Positions 21,720 through 30,532 of a stretch of 30,532 nucleotides of DNA are shown one piece after another (within the stretch, counting starts at the first letter, position 1; every line of letters starts with the position of its first letter). The notes below the pieces were generated by a model, which was given only the letters and a program-made list of their open reading frames with translations, was not told where the DNA came from and did no database searches. The translations under genes and the position numbers were made by a program. The DNA comes from Perkinsus olseni (taxonomy: Eukaryota > Perkinsozoa > Perkinsida > Perkinsidae): the NCBI GenBank assembly GCA_013115135.1, contig JABANP010000588.1, positions 1 to 30,532 of the forward strand, given 5' to 3'.

Positions 21720-24459
21720 ATGTGCAGCTTCCTCGTCGTAGCCGCGAGCTTGTCACTCATATATAACCTCTCCCAAGTAACACGGCGTCAGCAATACCGC
21801 GGGCCCGACCATCACTCCGAAGTTCGCGTTGGTGACTACATTTTCATCCACGACTTGCTTCACATGACTGGCCCGCTCACACCGCAGCCGTTCCTATCGG
21901 ACGACCGCTCAGTCGCCGTTGTGTTCAATGGCGAGATCTACAACTTCAAGGAGCTCTGTCCAACTTGTCTGAGTGATGGCGAGTGCCTGGTGGGGCTGTA
22001 TACAACCTACGGCGCCCCGATGTTTGCCCGGCTGCTTGACGGGGAGTTCGCGATTGTTATTCATGACTTTGCGCGGCAGGTAGCCGTTCTAGCCTCTGAT
22101 TCATTCGGTACGAAACCTTTAAGTTACGCCTGCGACTCTCGTGGGGTCCATGCGGCCACTTACGAGTCTTCCCTCATAGGCTTGGGCTTGGAGGCTCGTC
22201 ACGTGCCGTCCAACACTGTGGTGGAGATTGCCCTCGATGGTGGGTGCCGCGAGACACCACTAGGGCCGACCTTCGAGTTCGACTTGCGCCAATTCAAGAC
22301 GGACACTTTGGACTGGCAGCGAGCGTTCACGGCTGCGGTGCAGAAGCGTGTGAGATATGCCCGACCTGGGGCGGTCTTCTTAGGGCTGTCGAGCGGATAC
22401 GATAGCGGTGCCATTCAGTCCGCGTTGGTGGGCATGGGCCGACCCCACTCGGCTTACTCGATCTACTCTCAGGAGGACGTGGGCATCCTCGAGGCTCGGG
22501 CTGAGTACAGCCGGAATGTTTCTGATTCGACCTTGTTCATCCTCACTGAGGGGGACCTGGCTCGTAGCCACACCATTCTGCAAGAGCGTGGTGAGCCCTT
22601 CCAGTACTCCCAACGTGGCCGCCTTGGTATGATGTTCGACGACCCAGCAGCATCCGGCATGGCTTTCATCTGCGCCGTGGCCCGAGAGGAAGGCCGGACG
22701 CTGTACCTCAGTGGCACTGGGGCGGATGAGACCATCAGCGACTACGGTTTCAACGGCACTCGAATTTTCCCGCATAGTGATTTTGGCGGCCTCTTCCCGA
22801 ACGACTTGGAGGGACTCTTTCCCGTGGCAATCATTTTTCTTGGGAACCCAGCGGGATTACTTGATGAAGGAAGAAATGGTGGCAGGTGCCTTCGGTATAG
22901 AGGCGCGGTATCCCTTCCTGGATCGGAGGGTCGTCCAGGAGTACTTGTGGTTAACCGCCGATGTGAAAAATAGTGAATATAAGAAGCCCGTGGCCGACTT
23001 CCTTGAGGGGAGTCTCTATCCTGTCCTTGAGGGGAAGCGAGGCTTTGATGCACACGTTAATATCCTCCCGGGGGTCGATCTCTCGCAACGCGTCGTGCTG
23101 GGTACGACGCAGGGTGGTGACATGCCACTTACGGCCAGGCAGGACGATCTCTGGAGGCTAGAGGCAGAGCTTGACCGAGCTAGGCGCTTTGCGGAGAGGT
23201 TGCAGTCATCGTTCCTTCATATGCAGACGTGGTGGTATGTGAGGTTACAGCAGACCCTGCGGAGACCGTGGCCGGCCGCTCACTTGCCAAACGAGGGCAT
23301 CGTCAAGGCAATCACGTGCGTGACGGATCAGAACGATACTATAGCTGACCTCCCCGTATTTAAGATACTGCAAGCGACTTCTCCCGTTACCGTTGTTAAT
23401 ACGTGTGCCGACCTTGGGAGTTCCGATTGGAGTGGTATGAATGTGAGAGTGAAGTCCTACGCGGACTACCTCTCTAGAGAACCCCCTGGCAATGCACTGT
23501 ATGTAGTGGTTGATGGCATGGACGTATTCTTCAACGACGTGAGTAGACCTTCAGAGACCAGGGGATTGGCGGTCGACCAATTCATAAAGGAAGTCTTCGA
23601 CACGTTCGGTAAGCCTATAGTGATGTCCACCGAGCGCCTGTGCGGATGGGGCGGCGCCAACGAGTGCAGCGAAGAAGAGATCGCCCGGTTCCCCGAGGCC
23701 TCGACCGACAGTCGTTTCCTTAACGCGGGTGCTTACATGGGTGGCAGAGACGCCCTCCTCAGCATGCTGTTGTGGGTGATAGAATTCGCTGGTACCGCCG
23801 ACTTCAAATCGGACCAAAGGCTGTTCTTCGAGTTCTACTGGTCGCATCCTCATCTCGTTGCCTTGGACCATCAACAACTTCTCTTTGGCAACTTCATTGA
23901 GACTGTGGGCGTGCCGTGTCCCGATGGTTGGAAGCCTCCGTGTGCTCACCAGCCATGCTGCACAATTAGTGACGACTTTGGGCTCTTCAACGAGACACTA
24001 GGCCTCTATGAAGTTCGGGGCTGCGAGGTGGCGCGCAGAGCTGATAGCGGCGATCACCGACTCCCCATTGCTTGGCACGGAAATGGCGTTGGAAAGTGGA
24101 TGTTCCTGCTGGTACGTGGCCATAGTTGCATCGCTCCGCCTGCCTCGCTTTACGGATGAGGGGCGAAGCGGTTGTTTTCAGATCGTCGATGAGCTTGCTC
24201 GACAGTGCCCTCCGGTTGCGGAAGCCATCCTCAGTTCTACGAGTGCCGACAATATACTAAGCGGCTTTGCGGCCATAGCGCATCACCAGGAACGCAGCGA
24301 ATCCTACAGGAGCCGCTACGACGTCCAGGGAGGTTGGAGGGTAACTGTAATAACGCATAAGATGGCATGTCTTGTAACCCCGTGTAGCTTGTGTATTCTG
24401 TCTCTAACGACCGCTATGGACTTGACTTGCCAATTCAGTCAAACGAGAACTCTGAGTGA
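21720..24459 (+). CDS. Asparagine-synthetase-like (class II amidotransferase + AsnB) protein fused to PLOD-type glycosyltransferase; one frameshift
   Basis: Residues 1–~190 are a class II glutamine amidotransferase. The start ATG at 21720 gives MCSF, putting the catalytic Cys at position 2. RGPD, FNGEIYN and DGEFA follow, all expected glutamine-site residues. Residues ~195–480 are an AsnB synthetase domain with PP-loop LSSGYDSGA, then SGTGADE and GIEARYPFLDRR. From about 520 the protein reads as a glycosyltransferase of the procollagen galactosyl/glucosyltransferase (PLOD) type: YVVVDGMDVFF, STERLCGW, FLNAGAYMGG, SDQ, LDH and IAWHGNGVGKW. Frame changes at about 22824 with no usable intron. 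A 70-nt intron (24112–24181) and one at 24341–24438 lead to SNENSE and TGA at 24457–24459. Total is about 855 residues. The first 2.4 kb has no introns, unlike its neighbours. Confidence 0.8.
21806..21835 (+). repeat. 30-nt exact direct repeat, copy 2
   Basis: This copy lies within the amidotransferase coding region just after the RGP codons; see 18836–18865 for the partner. Confidence 0.95.
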
Positions 24460-24588
24460 CCACTTTTGATTCGGGCCTTGAACGCGGCCAGGCCTTGTGG
24501 ACTCCCTACCGGGGTCTCCTAGTTGTAGTGTTGTCGTAGCTCTTTGGAGTCTAGTCCCAGCAGTAGTTGCAAGATTGCCCTCTTGAAG

Positions 24589-27500
24589 ATGAACGACGCT
24601 CAAGCAATGGACCGCACAGTTGAATCAGCAGTATCTGATCAGCTTCCAACTACAACCACTGACAGTGGGAGTGCGATCCCCTCATCAGGTAGCCTGGATA
24701 TATTACGCCCCGAAATCTCCTTCGTGGGTGCTGCGTCATGCGTCTCCACTCTGCAGTGTGGGCCATGGGAGTTTCAGCCCTGCTAGATACAATGGAGCCT
24801 GGTCGCGCTGAGGTGACGACCTCAGAGGCGACGCTGTTGGTGATCGACGTCGACCCATCGATGGTGACAGCTAATCCAAAGGAAATGTGATGGTCGGATG
24901 TCTAGCCGAGATCAAGCGGGCCGAATACGTTTAGATACGCTGACCTGTGCCGCAAGAACGACCTCCGTCCGTTGGAGTGTATCGAAGATTCTCTTGGAGA
25001 TCCCCAAATGAGCATCAATGGAGACCGGGTTTCATGCTGCATTAGAGGTCGGGCCAGATTGGGGGGAAGCAGTTCCCTTACAAGCTTCTTGAATGCCGTG
25101 CCGTGCTGTCGAAGATTGTCCCGCCCGTCGCGTTGTTCCATAGAACGCAGTGAATTACCGCCGCTCCCATCAGACCCTGTCTCGTGTAAAGAGTTGCCTT
25201 TTGGTGGCACTCGGGTGTCTCTATTATCAAACTCTAATTTCCTACGTAGGTGACGGACGTCCACAGTGCACCAGAGTCACCGCGGTTCACTGTCGTCTAC
25301 TCTGCCGAGCCTTGGAGGTCGCAGGCGTCAGAATGGATACCATCGACTTGTCCCATAACCCAATACAGGATGAGGGGTGCACGGCCATCGCATCGCTTGT
25401 TAAAGGTGTGCCGTCACAACACTGTCCCCTTCCAGTCCGATTCGCTCCAATTTTCGTCCGTAGATGGAGCCAAGAAAATCAAGTTGCGTGGCTGTATGCT
25501 GTCCGGCACAGGGGTCTCAAGGCTACTCAGTGCCCTCCGGTAGGGAATCTTGCCCACAAAAGCTCGGTCTGAAGCGACCAGTCTCAGTCGAACTCGGTTC
25601 TTCCACTCCTGCAATTGGGCTACATCTTTCAGGTCATCCTCGCGCGATATGGAGGAGCTCGACTTCAGCGACAATCCGATAGGAACAGAGGCCGGTGTGG
25701 AAATAGCGGAGTACGCCTAACGCAATGATCTGCCTCTGGTCCATTCAACCAGCGACTCGCTCGCCAAACTCATCCTCAGTTGGTTGCGCCGTACTGTTGA
25801 GGAGGGGGCTGTTCTCAAGAGTAACGAGGAATATAGAGGCGGCAACACAGGTATCGATCGTAGCTCAACAGTGCATTGGAAAGAAATACGGCCCGTATTA
25901 TACGGGCGCACTTCAATCTCCCGCAAAATCAGCTTTGCTCGGTACTCCGTCCTCTGGAGTGCTTCGATCACTGTACCAACTGGAATTGTGCCAGTAGTAC
26001 TGGCCCGGTACTGCCAGACGGCCCACCCTCATCTCGTGCTCACCAAAAACTTGGTCGTTGACCCTCTCGGATCTCACCTCGAGCGTTCGAGACCTTTCTC
26101 GGAAGCACTATCGAGGAGTGTGTTCGTGCCAGGACTGAAGTCACTGTCTGTGGATTCTTGCGACCTCGGCTACGACGCTGTGCACGCCATCATCAACGTG
26201 CTCGACCCAAATAATGCCGAGCGTCGAGCGGCGGTTGTCGAGGGGTTGGATATCTCCAATCCTCGTCTACAGAATCATCAGAACTCTCAGCTACTGTTCC
26301 AGCACATGGGCCGTATGTTGTCCAGTAACACACGACTCCGGAAGCTGTACGTGGCATCCCCGTGGAGTGACGCCGATCAAGATCTCCGTTGGGGGGCATT
26401 GACGTGTTAACCTATTGTTGTCATTGGATTTGCCGTTGTGAACTCGGTTTTACAACATATACTCCTGCTAGCGCTGCCGCACGAAGACTCAATTCTCTCG
26501 ATGGCGGTTTCCTTGTGTCTCAACAGTTGGTTCGAGCAGGCACCTCGGCAAGATGCGAATCAAAGACGACACACTGAAGATTCTCATCGACGCTCTTGAG
26601 AGCAACCCCGATAACGAGATTGCTGTGCTCGACCTAAGGTGAGCGATGCCGCTTGTCCTTTGAGGAGCGGGTTTTCTTGTATTCGAAAGGTGCAACGTTA
26701 TCGGCTGGAAGGGGTTGCAGGTATTGGCAGCGTACATCCAATCGGACTCGTGCAAGATCACACACCTCAATCTCGAGGCCAACAGGATCGGTAAGACCGC
26801 GAGAATATTGGAGGTCCCTCCCCGTCTTCTGGGGGGGAGATAGAACGGCCGCATCCGTGGAATGGACTCCATACCTCACCCCTGTTGCGTGAAACGCCAG
26901 CGCTGAAGATATAGCGCGCTAAGGCAGCATCGCGTATAGGCAACGCTTATGATCTTGAACGCGGCATCGGGTATACCAACGCGGTGTAAGAGGCGTAGTC
27001 GCAACGCCCCAGACGCGACGTCAATCACCACAAAACCTCTTCCGGGGAGCCGCCGCTTCCGCGACAACGCGTCCGAATAACGACGTGATGACGAGCCTCC
27101 ACCTCACCTGACGCCCGTGGTGAGAAACGCGTTTTACCAACGCTGCGAGGCGCGCTTCGCGTTGGAAGGCGTTGTGTCCGGATTATTGAACGCGTTATAA
27201 CGTTGTTGACCCGATCAACTTGATGGACCCTGCTCAGGTGATATGCTGGAGACAGCCGCGGTCGTCCAGTTTTGTCACGCAGTCGCACAGCCGGGGTGCG
27301 GGATTGTAGCCCTGAATGTCAACCGCAACTCACTATGCGGGAATGCCCTACTTGCCCTCGTGAAGTGCGTGCGAGAGTGCACCCCTCGCCTAGGGACAGT
27401 CATGTGGTACTTCAACGATTGGAATGAAGAGGCCAAAGAATCTGTGAGACCTTCCACCTCTTCGTTCTGATCCACGTAAATTGTTGTGGATCCGTCACGG

Positions 27501-27670
27501 AAGACAATCCCTGTGTCTCAAACTTACTCTGTTCCTTCATTCAGCTCAAGGTCATTTCGCATCTGGAGTATCTCTCGACTGATATCTTCATACAGGAGGT
27601 ACGTGACGAGAACCAGACTGCCTCGCATGCCGTTTATGATGGTAACATAGCATGGAGCTATGGTGTCTAG
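24589..27670 (+). CDS. Leucine-rich-repeat (RNI type) protein, LRRC34-like
   Basis: Exons read: 24589–24688, 24757–24886, 24935–25028, 25267–25405, 25464–25539, 25633–25710, 25780–25819, 25960–25993, ~26092–26387, 26527–26638, 26690–26790, 27238–27443, 27545–27670. RNI-like LRR units are plain: MDTIDLSHNPIQDEG, AKKIKLRGCMLSGTG, MEELDFSDNPIGTEAG, LKSLSVDSCDLGYDA, IAVLDLRCNVIGWKG, ITHLNLEANRIG, IVALNVNRNSLCGNA. The C-terminus (WYFNDWNEEAKE, then DGNIAWSYGV) recalls the LRRC34 tail, where a WGN-like strand is followed by a short VDG-containing segment. LRR proteins of this type are protein-interaction scaffolds, and no enzymatic motif is seen. The start is the ATG whose exon joins in phase to the next. 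Exons 8–10 have the weakest splice sites. It starts about 130 nt after the preceding gene. Confidence 0.75.
26791..27237 (+). repeat. Long LRR-gene intron with clustered AACGC motifs
   Basis: This 447-nt intron, bounded by GTAAGA and CAG with matching phase, is the longest confidently placed one in the window. From about 26890 to 27215 it holds about eleven occurrences of AACGC or its complement GCGTT, including two AACGCGTT palindromes (near 27125 and 27189). The rest of the window shows no comparable cluster. The motif could be a dispersed degenerate repeat or a regulatory array. Confidence 0.6.
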
Positions 27671-27712
27671 CATCAATGCCACAGAGATACATCACTTCAA
27701 GCGTTCTCGAGT

Positions 27713-28471
27713 TTAGGGAAGAGTTTCGAGCCCAGGGTGGGCCCCAACTGGGTAAATGTCTTCAGAATTTTCCGGAGAAAGGTATTTGCATGGAAGTTTT
27801 CCTTTCCCATAGCGTGGCGGCATCAGGAAGTGGCAGTGATGGGGCCTGGCCTGGTCTGTACCAACCCGTGCAGTAGCAACCCGGGGTAGATGAATGGGGA
27901 CTGGCAACAGATCGAGGGCGAGGACCTCACCCTCGATCTGTTGCCAGTACCTCGCCGCGAGGTAGCCATCACGGGCCCGGGCAACCACTGGGTTAGAGGC
28001 ATCAAAAACAATGGTCTCTCCTGGTCTCACCTTGGTGCCAATAGAGGTGAAAAACAGGAACACGGCACCTGTTCGGATTCCGAACTTCGGAATCAAGCAT
28101 GCCATCGCCACATAAGCTAACACTTTGAGGCCCTCGGAGGGCTGCCCTCTAACTTCTCCCCATTGGAGAAACATATTCACTCATTCTCGTACTAACCTGT
28201 GTAAGCTAGACCTGAGGTTCAACTGAAAGTGGAACTGGTAGGGGACAGCGTCCCACAATCGTAGAGTACCCCCGCTAGTTCTTTTCCCTGATGCTCGTTC
28301 TAGCTCGTTCAACCGGGCTGTTGGCCCACTTGCCGCACCAAAATGCTCACACCCAAATTCGAACTCGAGGCGATTGTTAACAATACACTCTCGAGGAGTG
28401 CCTCCCCGCGCTGAAGCATTGTAGTGGTACCGATACCGTGGCGACGCGCAAACCGCCTTTTGGCCGTCCAC
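27713..28471 (-). CDS. Two-exon protein of unknown function
   Basis: Two ORFs on the minus strand join in phase across a 48-nt GT–AG intron (28149–28196). Exon 1 is 28471–28197 and exon 2 is 28148–27713, giving about 236 residues. Exon 1 encodes a polar segment ending QFHFQLNLRSSLHR. Exon 2 begins with a hydrophobic stretch (VLAYVAMACLIPKFG, then TGAVFLFFTSIG), possibly one membrane segment. It continues VRPGETIVFDASNPV and ARYWQQIEGE. A 19-bp perfect inverted repeat lies inside exon 2. No family recognised. It is convergent with the LRR gene, whose stop is 42 nt away. The splice fit favours a real gene, but a decayed one cannot be excluded. Confidence 0.45.
27900..27948. repeat. 19-bp perfect inverted repeat inside a coding exon
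   Basis: Arms 27900–27918 and 27930–27948 are exact reverse complements around an 11-nt spacer. A second small palindrome (TACCTCG/CGAGGTA) follows at 27948–27964. Both strands consequently read a similar peptide, WQQIEGE...LDLLPV. Confidence 0.95.
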
Positions 28472-28481
28472 CTCCTCCAGT

Positions 28482-29589
28482 CATGAGCTTACAGTTTCAC
28501 GCGACAAGTTGTCGCGTTGTCGCCGTCAACGGCATGAGCGTGTATGCGATCTTAAGACCTGACCTTCGAACCCACTGGTAGAATCCCCTCGGAGCCTTCC
28601 ACCACTGCGTATCCCAGTTACGTGAGGGGGATGAATTACGATAACCCTAGTGTGTCCGTCTAGATCAACTTCTTCACCGGAAACCGATAGTCGCGGTTGT
28701 ACGATCTTGTCAAGACGACGGTTATATCATCCGGACCATTCACAACTTCATAGCTCTATGCACAGCTCAATCGGTCTGTGAAGCTTCGTTGAGCTCCTTT
28801 GGAGGAAGTTCTTTGGCGTCAAGTGCCTCACTATATCTGGAGAGAAGGTCCCAAACGGCGATGCCCTCGAGGTCTCACTGCCCTTTGTCAACTCTGGAGG
28901 CACCATGGATGAGCTAGACGTGCTTCTCATTACGACTCAAGCCACGAGAGCAGTGGTTTGGTTATTAGATTGCTCATGGTTTGATCGCGGTTGCGGCAGT
29001 GACCATTCTCGCACTGCCAGTGCGAGAGAGGTCATTGGTGCGTCACTAGTGGGCCCCAGCACCTCGGTGCGGAAGGGATAGTAGTGACGAATCAGAGTTT
29101 CAACTCAATCATCAAGCTATCTCAGTCTCGGAGCAAGTTATTGCGTCGTTCAAATGCATGACATCCACGAGAAACATCCGGCTCCGGTTGGAAGATCGGT
29201 TTCAGGGTCCTCGCGCCACCGAAAACGGGCTTAGTCAGACTAGCACCGATGTATCTTGTTTCAAGAGGGATGAGTTTGGACGAGTTAATTTAGCATAGAG
29301 AGTGGCGCTCAGGCGAAGGGTAGGGAAAACCTAAGATATTTTCTTTCCCGGCACAGTCGTACTATCGTCTGCGCCATCGTCCTAGTCTTTGAAGTTGGGG
29401 TAAGGCTGAGTCTCATCTTCCGCGAGCCCTTGTATTTTGACTCAGTAGCTACACTAGCTCCTACCACTATTGCGGTATTGCTATTTCAGCTGACGAGCAT
29501 GGCAGTCTCACGAAAGACCTCGACGGTGACCTCACTTTGATCAGGAAGATAGTTTCGTCTACAGAGATCGGTGGGAGTGAAAGCAAATC
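28482..29589 (+). other. Possible multi-exon gene of unknown function, weak
   Basis: Three segments look coding but cannot be joined with confidence. The first is an ATG-led exon at 28482 ending before a GTAGAA donor near 28576. The second is open from an acceptor at 28783 to TAG at 29081 (reading GVKCLTISGEKVPNGDALEV). The third, 29490–29589, is bounded by TTTCAG and GTGAGT (DEHGSLTKDLDGDLTLIRK). No family recognised. The second segment also contains the stem-loops at 29000–29089, which weakens it. Confidence 0.25.
29000..29089. repeat. Two adjacent stem-loops
   Basis: Stem 1 has TCTCGCACTG (29007–29016) and CAGTGCGAGA (29018–29027), extended by TGACC/GGTCA after a 2×2 mismatch. Stem 2 has CGTCACTA (29041–29048) and TAGTGACG (29082–29089), enclosing GCACC/GGTGC. 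They could form a compact structured RNA or mark a mobile-element end. Confidence 0.8.
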
Positions 29590-29660
29590 AGTGAGTAGCT
29601 TCAGTCACGGAAGTTCAACACCAATTATTGGTGACCAATACCACTGGTCTAACGTTCCTA

Positions 29661-29747
29661 TCATTCACGGAGGGGAGCGCCTTCATTGAGATCTGCCGTA
29701 GCAGCGATAGACAGGGTCGCTAGTGTGACCGAGATGTATCGCGGCAT
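29661..29747 (-). other. Possible signal-peptide exon
   Basis: A 28-codon ORF starts MPRYISVTLATLSIAATAD, a plausible signal peptide with a cut site near ATA. It reaches a stop at 29661 unless spliced. No convincing second exon was found downstream on this strand. Confidence 0.2.
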
Positions 29748-30532
29748 GCGGGCACCGCAGAATTTCTCGCCTGTTAATGTTCGCTCGCGCTGTTGAGAAT
29801 ACTCCGGCATGAAAGACTCTTTAGTGCGGGCCGCACTGTGCGGCGGATTCTCGAACATCATAACCCCGAGAGCTTTGGCAACGATAATTTAGGCGGCAAG
29901 ACCATGATAATCGGCAGCCTGCCGACGGCAGGTGATTCTCTGCTCCTACAAACGTTAACAAGTCGAGGTCTTGCAATGGTCTTCTGCCGCTGCTTTCTCG
30001 GGAGCGTCTCGTGCCCCCCCAGATATTCATGTTGACCAGAGTAACACAACATCCGGGAAATATTGGATATAGACCTGCCTGAGAGATGGAGGCTTGAGTG
30101 CCTTGTATTGGTAGGTTTCCTTCCAAGGACATCAACCCGATCGGACCGACCGAAACGATAAAAATTGGATATCATCACGATGGTGATGAACTCCATCGGC
30201 GGAGACAGTCCGACAAGGGACATTCCTCGGAATGTCAAGAAAACTTCTCCTCAGAGTCTGTTCGTACGATGTACTGGCTTCTCTTAAATAAGCAGCTACT
30301 CAAATGGAAAATGGATTCATCCTCGATCTCGAAAGAGATCAAATACGTCAAGTGGAAGATAGAGTGACAATAAAGTGTCAATAAACTAAGAAACCTCTTC
30401 CTTGGGGGTTTCATTAGTTGTCACAATTCGCCAATCCTCAAGAGCAGCAACTGAGTTTAGATTCGGCGGAAAGTTGAGATATCCTTTCCGTGGCACTTTC
30501 CGTGCTCACGAGATGGTCTTCAGAAATAGACT
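29748..30532. other. Right end of window, no confident gene
   Basis: ORFs up to about 126 codons occur on both strands and overlap each other, none with a motif I recognise. A plus-strand reading near 29840–29935 (NPESFGNDNLGGKTMIIGS) is mildly protein-like. From about 30360 the sequence turns AT-richer, with two CAATAAA-like stretches that could be 3'-end signals. Confidence 0.4.

Noticed and set aside
1..30532. Bacterial-type operon, CRISPR array, prophage or insertion sequence
   Set aside because: Genes are split by spliceosomal introns. No regularly spaced repeats, transposase or phage genes were seen.

Overview
The window is nuclear DNA from a eukaryote with compact, intron-rich genes. 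Most introns are GT–AG and 44–70 nt long, with a second class of about 240–450 nt. A class XXVII (MyoF-type) myosin with a C-terminal WD40 propeller points to an alveolate. Gene density, intron size and lineage-specific secreted ORFs fit a perkinsid such as Perkinsus best. That genus call is inference from style and gene content, not from a marker gene. I found no rRNA, functional tRNA, CRISPR array or bacterial operon.

Layout. 1–3368: one minus-strand secreted protein (815–1609) and sequence with no supported gene. 3369–12988 (+): a MyoF-like myosin of about 1,850 residues in about 42 exons, with motor, IQ neck, coiled-coil/low-complexity tail and WD40 domain. 13330–18422 (+): a protein of about 1,020 residues in about 23 exons that resembles dynamin/EHD GTPases but has altered G1, G3 and G4 motifs. 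18423–21719: mostly non-coding and rich in hairpins and short repeats, with a second secreted protein (19891–20685, −), a small hydrophobic ORF and a 30-nt copy of part of the next gene. 21720–24459 (+): an asparagine-synthetase-like (glutamine amidotransferase plus AsnB) domain followed by a procollagen-type (PLOD-like) glycosyltransferase domain, interrupted by one apparent +1 frameshift. 24589–27670 (+): a leucine-rich-repeat (RNI type, LRRC34-like) protein in about 13 exons. 27713–28471 (−): a two-exon protein of unknown function. 28472–30532: several palindromes and only weak coding signals.

The genes form no evident pathway; they look like ordinary closely spaced eukaryotic neighbours. 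MyoF and the dynamin-like protein are both plausible endomembrane-trafficking factors and lie 340 nt apart on the same strand. The AsnB–glycosyltransferase polypeptide is the most unusual single item. Gene models were built by hand from splice phase and family motifs. Exon edges are exact where motor, WD40 or LRR motifs constrain them and approximate elsewhere, above all at 9450–10935 and in the first half of the LRR gene.
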